Source: JBHIBA01 sp046758845
GTDB lineage: Bacteria; UBA8248; JACPRG01; G963555815
Direction: 5' to 3'
NCBI GenBank assembly: GCA_046758845.1
Contig: JBHIBA010000033.1
Coordinates: 1-24,721, forward strand
DNA: 24,721 nucleotides
Below, piece by piece: positions 1 through 6,936 of this stretch. The position numbers were made by a program, and so were the translations under genes. How positions within the stretch are numbered: position 1 is the stretch's first letter; every line of letters begins with the position of its first letter. A model generated the notes under the pieces. The model saw only the letters and a list, made by a program, of their open reading frames with translations, was not told where the DNA came from and ran no database searches.

Positions 1-2
1 GG

Positions 3-98
3 TTCCCAGGGGGGCGGCTTACAAAAAGCGCCCCCTGGGAAATCTGGCTGTTTGTAAAACATGTCCTGAGCGGAGCCGAAGGAAGGCCCCCCTGGGAA
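3..98. repeat. Inverted and direct repeat block downstream of the AhpD-like selenogene
   Basis: Positions 3-13 (TTCCCAGGGGG) pair perfectly with 31-41 (CCCCCTGGGAA), an 11-bp stem that continues with two more pairs after a bulged G. A second copy of the right arm, CCCCCCTGGGAA, lies at 87-98, so either right-arm copy could pair with the left arm. Between them, 64-83 is an imperfect palindrome of the TCCTGAGC...GAAGGA type. The block follows the minus-strand gene ending at 131 and has no T-run typical of an intrinsic terminator. It may be a dispersed intergenic repeat or a transcript-end hairpin; the sequence does not decide. Confidence 0.5.
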
Positions 99-130
99 TG
101 AGGGCCTTCATCCCAATCCGCACCGCTGTC

Positions 131-928
131 TCAGAGCAGCTCGTCGAAGTCCGAGTCCAGAAGGAGCGCCCGGGAGATCTTGTTGTCCACGCAGAAGTGC
201 TTGACCACGAAGGCGACCTCAAGCAGCCCCTTTTCGCTCAGCCCCAGGCGGCGGCATTCGCGCATGTGGAAGTCGGTCCCGTAGTCGGACTTGGCCGTCA
301 GGGAAGCGGCCAGGGCCAGGATCTCCTTGGTCAGGCGGTCGAGCTTGCGGTCGGTGAAAGAGGCTCTCACGTATGTCCACTGGTCCGCCAGATACTCCGG
401 ATCGTGGGCCATCACACGGTAAAAACCCGGGACGAAGTCGATCTGGTAGAAGTCCTGGATCTCGCCGAAGACCTCCTTCGTCTTTCCCTTGGCGGTGGCT
501 TCGTCCACCAGGGGGATGAGGGGTTTTCGGATGCCGTTGTCGTTGAAGGGGAGGGGGACCTTCAGGCCGTCCGCCACGGCGTTGATGCCGTGTGCGGCTC
601 CCACGGCGTAGGCCAGCTCGTACCAGTAATCGTCGTCTTTCAGGCCTTGCTGCTTCCCGGCAGCGGTGTGGGCGGCCGTTCAGTATTGGCAGACGTTGAT
701 GGTGCTGACGGCCGTTGCGATGAGCTCCTTCGTCGCCCGCGGGAGCTCGCCCGGAGACATGGCCCGGCGGGTGCATCGTCCCTGGCCCGCCCGGAACTCC
801 GGGTAATGGCTCAGGACCCGGACCATCTTGGGAACGAAATCGATCTTGAAGAATTGCTTGACGTGTTCAAACTGCTTCTGCATCTCTTCGGGAAATTCCG
901 ATGCCTCCCGAATGCGTACCGTTTCCAT
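131..928 (-). CDS. AhpD/carboxymuconolactone decarboxylase-like selenoprotein, tandem domain (CxxU)
   Basis: The gene encodes 265 residues if the in-frame TGA at 680-682 is read as selenocysteine 83. The N-terminal domain carries the AhpD-type active site C80-Q-Y-U83 followed by T-A-A-H87, where the family has CxxC...H. The frame continues through 131-604 into a second, related domain (roughly residues 175-250) whose matching site reads S214-D-Y-G217...H221, so it keeps the His but has lost both redox residues. The likely role is a peroxidase or thiol-disulfide oxidoreductase with one active half. The start at 928 is supported by GAGGGAG six bases upstream, and a good promoter lies at 1020-1048. 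A pseudogene split by a nonsense mutation is the alternative, but the stop at the exact second active-site Cys and an intact second half argue against it. Confidence 0.85.
658..678 (-). promoter_or_regulatory. Candidate bacterial SECIS stem-loop after the AhpD Sec codon
   Basis: Starting one base after the TGA, CGGC (678-675) pairs with GCCG (661-658). After one mismatch two further G-C pairs close a seven-base loop. This is a modest stem with no clear apical GU. Bacterial SECIS elements are poorly conserved, so this supports selenocysteine insertion only weakly. Confidence 0.4.
680..682 (-). other. In-frame TGA, proposed selenocysteine codon 83 of the AhpD-like protein
   Basis: On the minus strand the codons read TGC CAA TAC TGA ACG GCC GCC CAC. 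TGA replaces the second Cys of the CxxC...H motif. Reading continues without interruption to the TGA at 131-133. Confidence 0.82.
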
Positions 929-1019
929 GGATAACTCCCTCTTTGACGGCGAGCCTCATGAACCGCCGAAAGCGTTTCCCTGCCACGCCTCATCATTCGC
1001 GCTGGGCGTGACGGGCGTG

Positions 1020-1048
1020 ATTATACGGCGATCAGGGACGGAAGTCAG
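1020..1048 (-). promoter_or_regulatory. Sigma70-like promoter for the AhpD-like selenogene
   Basis: On the minus strand CTGACT (1048-1043) is followed by a 17-base spacer and a perfect TATAAT (1025-1020). Transcription would start near 1013, leaving a leader of about 85 bases. The -35 overlaps the last codons of the upstream HAD-like gene, so the selenogene probably has its own transcript. Confidence 0.55.
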
Positions 1049-1863
1049 CGAGCGGCCGTTGGGGTCGGGATGGCCTGAAGAATTTTTTGGATGTCGTGGA
1101 CGATCAAGTCGGGTTCTGCCCTCGCGAGGCGCTCAACGCTGTTGTAGCTCTTTTCCCAGGCGACGGCGATGGTCATCACACCGACCTTTTTGCCCTCCAA
1201 GATGTCCTGCTCCATGTGACCTGCGTAGGCGCACGCATAGAAGGGAATCTCGTTTCTGTCCATAATGCGCATGATCCCGTGGGCCTTCGTCCTGGTGGCC
1301 TGAAGGGAATTGAGAGGAGTCGTCCATTCCCGCGCGGCGAGGGAGAAACGGCTTTCCGGGAAATAGCGAGCCAATCCCAGCCGCTCAATCTCTTTTCGAA
1401 CGAACGCTTCCCCCTTGGAAGTGACGATGTAGGTGGACACCCCCCGTTGATGCAATTCCTCCAGGGTTTCGAGGGCTCCTTCACACAACCTTCCTTTCGG
1501 CTCGCCTTTTGTGGCGTTGACCAGCTCAGCCCTCAGGATTTCCCGGTCATAGCCGGGCATGAAATGGGGGATGATGAACTCATCCAGGGTTCCCTCCGCG
1601 ATCTCACGAAATTGCTCGAAATTGATTGGGGGAAGCCCGTGCCGGATGAGGACCTTGTTCGTGATGGAGAAGGCGACCTGCACGTCGTCATAGAGAACGC
1701 CGGGAAAACTCAGGATGAGGTGTTTGATTTCTTGGGAGGGTTTCTGACATTGCTGAGTCTCCAAATTGTCCCCCCCCTCAGACGGGAAGCGGCCAGGCAA
1801 CGAATCCTCGCGGGCGAGCCTCCAGCAGGCAAAGCCCCCCCCGAATCCCATCATGGCGAACAT
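1045..1863 (-). CDS. HAD-superfamily phosphatase-like protein with degenerate active site
   Basis: The fold is recognisable as a HAD hydrolase of the phosphoglycolate-phosphatase type. It has a beta-strand ending L-I-L-S-F-P-G-V-L-Y-D-D (motif I position), a long cap region, Y-I-V-T-S-K-G (motif II), a Lys before A-H-G-I (possible motif III), and Y-A-G-H-M-E-Q-D-I-L-E-G-K-K-V-G-V (motif IV region). The motif I DxD is replaced by SxP, and the usual Gly-Asp of motif IV is Gly-His, so nucleophile, acid/base and one metal ligand are missing. It is unlikely to work by the normal phosphatase chemistry and may be a binding or regulatory protein. The start is uncertain: ATG at 1863 gives a 50-residue extension before the domain. 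A TTG within that extension, preceded by GAGGGGGG, is a possible alternative. Confidence 0.7.
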   Translation of the reverse strand: MFAMMGFGGGFACWRLAREDSLPGRFPSEGGDNLETQQCQKPSQEIKHLILSFPGVLYDDVQVAFSITNKVLIRHGLPPINFEQFREIAEGTLDEFIIPHFMPGYDREILRAELVNATKGEPKGRLCEGALETLEELHQRGVSTYIVTSKGEAFVRKEIERLGLARYFPESRFSLAAREWTTPLNSLQATRTKAHGIMRIMDRNEIPFYACAYAGHMEQDILEGKKVGVMTIAVAWEKSYNSVERLARAEPDLIVHDIQKILQAIPTPTAAR

Positions 1864-2043
1864 TCTCTGTTATGATCCTCCCCCGGAAAGGGTTTCGCAA
1901 CTCTTGACGCCCGATGGGGAGCGTCGAGAATTCAAAGAAGGCGGGATAGAAGGGGGCGCCTCAGGGCCTGAGCGGACCGGCGGCGATGGAGACCTCATCC
2001 AAAATCCCGTCGTTCGCCTTTATTCTTAGACAGAGAGAGACCC

Positions 2044-2904
2044 GTGCCACAGAAGCCGGACCGACCCAGGGTTGTGGATTTTCACACGCACATGGCGTGG
2101 ATGGACGGGTGCTGTCCCGGGTATCTTGCGTTCATGAATTCGATGGTCGCCGAGCCCTTCGAGGATTTTATGGAGCGCTACAAGACCCCCGAGCCATTCC
2201 TTCGGGTCATGGATGAGAACTCCGTGGGTCTGGCCGTCGTACTCGCCGAATACTCGCCGGCGACCACCGGGATCGCAAGCCACGAGCAGCTCCTGGACTA
2301 TTGCTCGGCCTCCTCCCGACTCATCCCTTTCGCCAACATCAACCCCTATCTGACCCACCGGCCCGCCCGCCTTCTGGAAGATCTCCTCAAACGCGGCGTG
2401 AGAGGGCTGAAGCTCTGTCCCACCTACCAGTACTTCTATCCCAATGACCGCATGCTCTATCCCCTCTACGCCGTGGCCCAGGAGGCGGGCGTCCCGGTTC
2501 TGGTTCACACGGGGACCTCCATGTTTCCCGGCTCACGCCTGAAGTATGGAGACCCTCTCTTTTTGGACAGCGTAGCGGTGGACTTTCCAGACCTTCATTT
2601 GGGGATAACACACGGGGGAAGGGGGTTTTGGTACCAGACGGCCTTTTCCCTCCTCCGCCTCCATGAAAACCTCTTCATTGACCTCGCGGGTCTTCCTCCT
2701 CAGAAGCTGCTGACCTACTATCCCGAAATGGAGAGGCTCTCAAACCAGTTTGTGTTCGGCTCCGACTGGCCCGGCCTGCCCCGAACCATCGCCCTTAACG
2801 TGGCCGCTGTGGAGGCCTTGGGGATTTCGCCCGAAGCCCGAAAGCGAATTCTGGCCGAAAACGCCTTGCAGCTTTTGCGCTATGATGACGGGGCGGGGTC
2901 CTAA
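2044..2904 (+). CDS. Amidohydrolase family 2 (metal-dependent TIM-barrel) protein
   Basis: The product is 286 residues with a GTG start preceded by AGAGAGAGA. It is an amidohydrolase-2 (ACMSD / gamma-resorcylate decarboxylase-like) protein. H14-T-H16 follows the first strand (V-V-D-F-H-T-H), a further His lies in V-L-V-H-T-G-T, another in I-T-H-G-G, and the strand-8 Asp is in F-G-S-D-W-P. All expected metal ligands are therefore present. Members hydrolyse C-N or C-O bonds or decarboxylate aromatic acids; the substrate cannot be told here. The gene stands alone between the minus-strand HAD-like gene, with which it is divergent, and the minus-strand alkyltransferase gene, with which it is convergent. 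Confidence 0.85.
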   Translation: MPQKPDRPRVVDFHTHMAWMDGCCPGYLAFMNSMVAEPFEDFMERYKTPEPFLRVMDENSVGLAVVLAEYSPATTGIASHEQLLDYCSASSRLIPFANINPYLTHRPARLLEDLLKRGVRGLKLCPTYQYFYPNDRMLYPLYAVAQEAGVPVLVHTGTSMFPGSRLKYGDPLFLDSVAVDFPDLHLGITHGGRGFWYQTAFSLLRLHENLFIDLAGLPPQKLLTYYPEMERLSNQFVFGSDWPGLPRTIALNVAAVEALGISPEARKRILAENALQLLRYDDGAGS

Positions 2905-3032
2905 TATCGTGTCCCGGAAATTCGTTGAGCATGTGTGACATCCCTGGATGGGGGGTGCTACGGGTGGCTTGGGGTCGATGACCTCTCGTCCGCCCGTGCC
3001 TCCGCTTGGCCTTCAAAGAATCGAAAAGGGGG

Positions 3033-3055
3033 CACTGGCAGGCAAGCTGCCAGTG
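3033..3055. repeat. Perfect 9-bp inverted repeat between convergent genes
   Basis: CACTGGCAG (3033-3041) and CTGCCAGTG (3047-3055) flank a five-base loop. It lies between the convergent ends of the amidohydrolase (2904) and the alkyltransferase (3154), so it could act as a transcript-end hairpin for either strand. No T-run follows. Confidence 0.45.
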
Positions 3056-3153
3056 GCACACGACCTTCCCGAAGGCACGAACTTATTTCGCAAATTTCCG
3101 GGACGCCATACTAAGGCGGATCGGAAGTGTCGGGATTCGGCCTCGCGTCGCAG

Positions 3154-3747
3154 CTAGGGCGAGCGCGGGGGGCGCCTCCTGGGAGCGTCTAAGTCAATCC
3201 CTTCGAGCCGTAACATGCGGCCTTTCAGCCCGATTCCCCCCGGCGCCGAGAAACCTCTCAGGTCCCCCCGGGACCCGATGACCCTGTGTCAGGGAACGGC
3301 CAGCGCAAGGGGGTTTTTGGCCATCACGGCTCCCACCGCTCTCGCCGCCCGGGGTGAGCCGGCCGCGGCCGCCAACTGGCCATAGGTCCGCACCTTGCCC
3401 CACTGGATTTTTCGCGCCGCGCTCATCACGCGCCGGGTAAAAGGCGGCAGGCTTGACAGGTCGAGGGGGAAGTCCAGGTTGACCGGTTTGCCCTCGAAAT
3501 AACCCTGGACCGCTTGAACCAATGGCTGAAAGGAGGGGAGGGAGGACGGAAGGACCCGAGCCCCGCAGCGCTTCAATCTGGATTCGGCCTGAGCGCGGCT
3601 TGGGTGGGGGAGGACGAGGTGGCGGAGACCCCGGGCGGAGGCCGCCGCCCCGGCCCACCCGAAAGCTGTCTTGAAAGCCACCCCTTCGAGTTTCGGGGCA
3701 GGTCTTTTCTCTGAGGTGACCCGTCTGCGAGCCCGCTGGAAAATCAT
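3154..3747 (-). CDS. ogt: Methylated-DNA--[protein] alkyltransferase selenoprotein (PUHR active site)
   Basis: The gene reads as 197 residues if the TGA at 3289-3291 is selenocysteine 153. The family's C-terminal domain is plain. P-P-F-T-R-R-V precedes a helix, then V-R-T-Y-G-Q-L-A-A-A and R-A-A-R-A-V-G-A-V-M-A-K-N-P (the recognition helix with its arginine finger), then L-A-L-A-V-P-U-H-R-V-I-G-S. The family motif is P-C-H-R-V, whose Cys accepts the alkyl group from O6-alkylguanine. After the TGA the frame continues with G-F-S-A-P-G-G and R-M-L-R-L-E-G, as expected, and ends at TAG 3154-3156. The ATG at 3747 has GGGGAG eight bases upstream. The enzyme repairs DNA in a single turnover, so a selenocysteine here would be consumed with each lesion. 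The alternative is a nonsense-inactivated gene. Confidence 0.85.
3259..3286 (-). promoter_or_regulatory. Candidate SECIS stem-loop after the alkyltransferase Sec codon
   Basis: Two bases after the TGA, CAGG (3286-3283) pairs with CCTG (3262-3259). Inside, an apical hairpin CGG-GTC-CCG (3277-3269) can form, with GU in its loop. A lower stem, an internal loop and a GU-bearing apical loop resemble the known layout of bacterial SECIS elements. This was folded by eye. Confidence 0.45.
3289..3291 (-). other. In-frame TGA, proposed selenocysteine codon 153 of the alkyltransferase
   Basis: The minus strand reads GCC GTT CCC TGA CAC AGG GTC ATC GGG. TGA stands exactly at the alkyl-accepting Cys of the PCHRV motif, with conserved sequence on both sides in one frame. 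Confidence 0.83.
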
Positions 3748-3869
3748 GATTTCTTCTCCCCTCGATCCGCCTGGGCGAAAATTAGAAGAAAGGCTTCGCT
3801 TTTCGATTTAGCGCTCAGAACTCAGACGGCCCTTCCCACGTCGGAATGGGTTGCCGAATTCCATAGTTA

Positions 3870-3898
3870 TTGTGCTGCGTCCATCAAAAGTGTACATT
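3870..3898 (+). promoter_or_regulatory. Weak candidate promoter upstream of rpiB
   Basis: TTGTGC (3870-3875) and TACATT (3893-3898) are 17 bases apart, in the 212-bp divergent region between the alkyltransferase and rpiB. Both hexamers match the consensus only partly. Confidence 0.3.
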
Positions 3899-3959
3899 AT
3901 GTAGTGATTCTGGAAAAGGCAATCCCCTGTCACGGGAACAAGGTACTGGTGTTGGCGAC

Positions 3960-4421
3960 ATGAGCGGGCATAGGGTTGCAGTAGGCGCGGACCACGCCGG
4001 GTTCGATCTCAAAGAGGAGATCAAGTCCTTCCTGGACGAGCGCGGCGAGATCGTCGAAGACTACGGGACGGATTCCCGTGACTCGGTGGATTATCCCGAC
4101 TATGGCCGTCGGGTCGCCGAGGCCGTCTCCGCCGGTAGGGTGCCCTTTGGCATCTTGACCTGCGGAACGGGAATAGGGATGAGCATCGTGGCCAACAAAC
4201 ACCCCGGCGTTCGGGCGGCCCTGGTGCAGGACCTCTATTCCGCACGCATGGCGCGGGAGCACGTAGACGCCAATCTGCTGATTCTGGGGGCCCGTGTCAC
4301 CCGACCGGATCTGGCCCGGCAGTTCGTGGAAATGTGGCTTGACGCCGAGTTTCAAGGGGACCGACATCAGCGCAGGATCAACAAAATCGCCGAACTGGAT
4401 AAGGAGAAAGCGACATCGTGA
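3960..4421 (+). CDS. rpiB: Ribose-5-phosphate isomerase B
   Basis: The product is 153 residues of the RpiB/LacAB family, interconverting ribose 5-phosphate and ribulose 5-phosphate in the pentose phosphate pathway. Visible marks are V-A-V-G-A-D-H-A-G-F near the N-terminus, Y-P-D-Y in the middle, and G-I-L-T-C68-G-T-G-I-G-M-S-I-V-A-N-K with the catalytic Cys. The ATG at 3960 fits the family start; in-frame codons extend upstream to 3870 but are not family-like. The Shine-Dalgarno sequence is weak. The TGA stop at 4419-4421 overlaps the start of glyA, so the two are translationally coupled. This stop also shows that TGA is a normal terminator in this genome. Confidence 0.95.
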   Translation: MSGHRVAVGADHAGFDLKEEIKSFLDERGEIVEDYGTDSRDSVDYPDYGRRVAEAVSAGRVPFGILTCGTGIGMSIVANKHPGVRAALVQDLYSARMAREHVDANLLILGARVTRPDLARQFVEMWLDAEFQGDRHQRRINKIAELDKEKATS

Positions 4422-5683
4422 TGCGAAATCAATCCCTCTGGGGTGTGGACCCGGAGATGGCCCGCGTTGTGGAACTCGAGAAGCAACGGCAGGAGGAAAC
4501 CCTCGAGCTCATCGCCTCGGAGAACTTCACGAGCCCGGCTGTCATGGAGGCCCAGGGTTCCGTCCTCACCAACAAGTACGCGGAAGGGCTGCCCGGACGG
4601 CGTTATTACGGAGGCTGCGAGTACGTGGACGCAGCCGAAGACCTGGCGCGGGAGAGGGTCAAGGCATTATTCGGCGCCCGCTATTGCAATGTCCAGCCTC
4701 ATTCGGGCACCCAGGCGGTGACAGCGGCCTACTTCGCCTTCCTCAAGCCTGGCGACACGATCCTCGGCATGAACCTCTCTCACGGCGGGCACCTGACCCA
4801 CGGCAGTCCGATCAATATCTCCGGGCACATCTTCCGCGTCGCGGATTACGGCGTGGACCGCAAGACCGAGCGCATCGACTTCGGGGAAGTCCGCGCGAAG
4901 GCCTTGGAACACCGTCCCGGAATGATCGTCGTCGGGGCGAGCGCCTATCCACGAGTGATCGAGTTTGACCGCTTCCGGGAGATCGCCGATGAGGTCGGCG
5001 CGAAGGTGATGGTGGATATGGCCCACATCGCCGGTCTCGTCGCGGCGGGTCTCCATCCCACCCCGCTTCCCTATGCCGATGTCGTGGCCGCCACCACCCA
5101 CAAGACGCTTCGCGGCCCTCGCGGGGGCTTCCTTCTGGCGAACGATGAAAAGGTCGCCAAGGAGCTGAACAGGAAAGTCTTTCCGCTCCTGCAAGGGGGG
5201 CCTTTGATGCACGTCATCGCGGCCAAGGCGGTGGCGTTTCGAGAGGCGGCGACGGAGGGGTTCCGGGACTACCAGGTGCAGGTCGTTCGCAACGCCAAAG
5301 TCCTGGCCGAGGCTTTACTGTCCCGCGGACTGAATCTGATCTCCGGCGGAACGGATAACCATCTCCTGATCGTCGATTTGCGGGAGAGCCCCGTTGACGG
5401 AAAAACCGCGCAGAACGCCATGGAGAAGGCCGGGATCACGGTGAACCGGAACGCCGTTCCCTTCGACCTGCGTCCCCCCTACGTGGCCAGCGGAATCCGG
5501 ATCGGGACGCCGGTCGTGACGACTCGCGGGATGCAGGAGGATGAGATGGTTCAAATCGCCGAATGGATCGTTCAGATCCTGGCCGACGTTGACAATGCTC
5601 ATCTGCAGGCTGAGGTCCGCATGGCGGTCCAGGAGCTGTGCGGAAGATTTCCCATCTATCTGGGGACCCAGGCGACGGCCTGA
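4418..5683 (+). CDS. glyA: Serine hydroxymethyltransferase
   Basis: The product is about 420 residues, the usual length. GlyA converts serine and tetrahydrofolate to glycine and 5,10-methylene-tetrahydrofolate using PLP. Recognisable segments are L-I-A-S-E-N-F-T-S near the N-terminus, the Y-A-E-G-L-P-G-R-R-Y-Y-G-G motif, N-V-Q-P-H-S-G-T-Q-A, and the PLP-binding Lys in T-T-H-K-T-L-R-G-P-R-G-G (about residue 229). Start codons GTG (4418) and ATG (4421) are adjacent; AAGGAG at 4401-4406 could serve either. The gene overlaps rpiB by 4 bp from the GTG and by one base from the ATG. The next gene, nrdR, begins 22 bases after its stop, so the three form an operon. Confidence 0.97.
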   Translation: MMRNQSLWGVDPEMARVVELEKQRQEETLELIASENFTSPAVMEAQGSVLTNKYAEGLPGRRYYGGCEYVDAAEDLARERVKALFGARYCNVQPHSGTQAVTAAYFAFLKPGDTILGMNLSHGGHLTHGSPINISGHIFRVADYGVDRKTERIDFGEVRAKALEHRPGMIVVGASAYPRVIEFDRFREIADEVGAKVMVDMAHIAGLVAAGLHPTPLPYADVVAATTHKTLRGPRGGFLLANDEKVAKELNRKVFPLLQGGPLMHVIAAKAVAFREAATEGFRDYQVQVVRNAKVLAEALLSRGLNLISGGTDNHLLIVDLRESPVDGKTAQNAMEKAGITVNRNAVPFDLRPPYVASGIRIGTPVVTTRGMQEDEMVQIAEWIVQILADVDNAHLQAEVRMAVQELCGRFPIYLGTQATA

Positions 5684-5705
5684 CGGCCCTTGCGGAGGTT
5701 GTCCC

Positions 5706-6230
5706 ATGAAATGCCCATCCTGCGGTTCGACGGGAACGAAGGTGATCGACTCGCGCCTGACCAAGGATGGCAACGCAATCCGCCGACGCCGCGAATGCGA
5801 GACGTGCAGCCGCCGCTTCACGACGTATGAACGCCTGGAAGAGGTCTTTCCTCTCCTGGTCAAAAAGGACGGCCGCCGCGAGCCGTATGACCGCAATAAG
5901 GTTTTGACTGGCATCCAGAAGGCGCTGGAAAAGCGTCCGGTAAGCGCCGAGGCGCAGGAGGCCATGGTCGACCGGGTCGGGCGATACATCCTGGAATTGG
6001 GCGAGAAGGAGATCCCCAGCCGGGTGATCGGGGAACGGGTCATGTCGGAGCTGCGCGAAGTGGACCATGTGGCCTACGTGCGATTCGCGTCGGTCTATCG
6101 TTCCTTCAAAGATCTGGACGACTTCATGGAGCAGCTCAAGGAACTCCTGGAAGAGCGCGTGCAGGCCAGCGGCGACGGCTCGGGAAATCGGGGAGCGGCG
6201 CAGTCAGAGGACACCATCGCTTCCCCCTGA
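5706..6230 (+). CDS. nrdR: Transcriptional repressor NrdR
   Basis: The product is 174 residues. An N-terminal zinc ribbon (C3-P-S-C6 ... C-E-T-C) with the R-R-R-R-E-C-E-T-C-S-R-R-F-T-T-Y-E-R signature is followed by an ATP-cone domain (V-K-K-D-G-R-R-E-P-Y-D-R-N-K-V). NrdR senses ATP/dATP and represses ribonucleotide reductase genes. The protein is longer than the usual roughly 150 residues because of a Gly/Ser/Ala-rich tail (Q-A-S-G-D-G-S onward) of no visible function. GGAGG lies seven bases before the ATG. Linkage with glyA is common and fits coordination of one-carbon and deoxynucleotide supply. No ribonucleotide reductase gene is in the window. Confidence 0.97.
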   Translation: MKCPSCGSTGTKVIDSRLTKDGNAIRRRRECETCSRRFTTYERLEEVFPLLVKKDGRREPYDRNKVLTGIQKALEKRPVSAEAQEAMVDRVGRYILELGEKEIPSRVIGERVMSELREVDHVAYVRFASVYRSFKDLDDFMEQLKELLEERVQASGDGSGNRGAAQSEDTIASP

Positions 6231-6237
6231 TAGGGTG

Positions 6238-6286
6238 AATCACCGGCTTCCGCCCCCGGGGGAATAAGATCCCTCCGCCGGTGGTT
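6238..6286 (+). promoter_or_regulatory. Hairpin between nrdR and the thioredoxin-like selenogene
   Basis: AATCACCGGC (6238-6247) pairs with GCCGGTGGTT (6277-6286), ten pairs with one G-T. The loop itself contains the palindrome CCCCCGGGGG (6253-6262). It begins seven bases after the nrdR stop. It could end the rpiB-glyA-nrdR transcript, but no T-run follows. Confidence 0.4.
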
Positions 6287-6352
6287 GAGATAATCATAGA
6301 AACGATTACTTTTCGCTGATCTCATTCTCGTGGGGCTTTGCGGGGGGTGTTC

Positions 6353-6907
6353 GTGAAAGCCAGGCGTCGAAGTCTATTCTGGGGTTTGGCCATCCTTGGC
6401 CCCTCTTTGGCCGTATTTCTCTTTTTCCCGGTCCGGGCGCTCATTTCCGCGAATTCCTGGATAGGCCAGCCGGCGCCCCCCATCCAAAGCCGGGTGTGGC
6501 TGAACTCGGAGCCTCTCGATTGGGGCTCGCTCCGGGGCAAGGTCGTCCTGGTGGACATGTGGACCTTCGGGTGAATCAACTGCCGAAATGACGTGCCGCA
6601 GTTGGCGGCCTGGCACAGGAAATACGGAAAGCGGGGATTGGTGATCATCGGCAATCACGCCCCCGAATTCAGGCACGAAAGAAGATTTGAGAACGTTCGC
6701 CGCGAGGTCAAAGAGCTGCGGATCGAATACCCGGTGAGCATCGACAACGACTTCGTCAACTGGAAGGCCTACGGGAACCGCTACTGGCCCACCAAGTATG
6801 TCATTGATAAGAAGGGTTTGATCCGACACGTCCGGATCGGAGAGGGGGGTTACGCGAAGACCGAGGCGATGATCGAGCGCCTGCTGGCGGACAAATACGA
6901 AAGCTGA
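6353..6907 (+). CDS. Membrane-anchored DipZ/TlpA-like thioredoxin selenoprotein (UxxC)
   Basis: The gene reads as about 184 residues if TGA 6572-6574 is selenocysteine 74. An N-terminal basic stretch and one hydrophobic segment (about residues 7-30) anchor it, so the thioredoxin domain should face the periplasm. The domain reads V-V-L-V-D-M-W-T-F-G-U74-I-N-C77-R-N-D-V-P-Q-L, where relatives have W-T-x-x-C-I-N-C. After it come G-L-V-I-I-G-N-H-A-P-E-F, Y-G-N-R-Y-W-P-T-K-Y-V-I-D (the cis-Pro region) and G-E-G-G-Y, all typical of the DipZ-like TlpA group. It probably reduces or transfers electrons to envelope thiols or peroxides. The start is a choice among TTG 6338, GTG 6347 and GTG 6353; the last has GGGGGG five bases upstream. 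It is 122 bases after nrdR on the same strand. Confidence 0.87.
6572..6574 (+). other. In-frame TGA, proposed selenocysteine codon of the thioredoxin-like protein
   Basis: The codons read ACC TTC GGG TGA ATC AAC TGC CGA. TGA replaces the first Cys of the C-I-N-C redox motif, and the same frame continues for 110 family-like residues to the TGA at 6905-6907. Confidence 0.85.
6577..6604 (+). promoter_or_regulatory. SECIS-like stem-loop after the thioredoxin Sec codon
   Basis: CAACTGC (6577-6583), starting two bases after the TGA, pairs perfectly with GCAGTTG (6598-6604), leaving a 14-base loop that can form a small inner CG-CG pairing. It is the strongest of the three candidate SECIS hairpins and falls inside the coding sequence, as bacterial SECIS elements do. 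Confidence 0.6.
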
Positions 6908-6936
6908 CGGTGGCGAGGGGCTTCCAGAGAGGCGCA

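Noticed and set aside
98..934. Long plus-strand open frame of 278 codons
   Set aside because: It is the antisense shadow of the AhpD-like gene; its length comes from GC-rich codon bias, and it has no family-like sequence.
131..6907. TGA recoded as Trp or Gly throughout the genome
   Set aside because: TGA is the natural stop of rpiB, glyA, nrdR and one ATPase gene, all ending at family-typical lengths, and each internal TGA sits at a Cys position.
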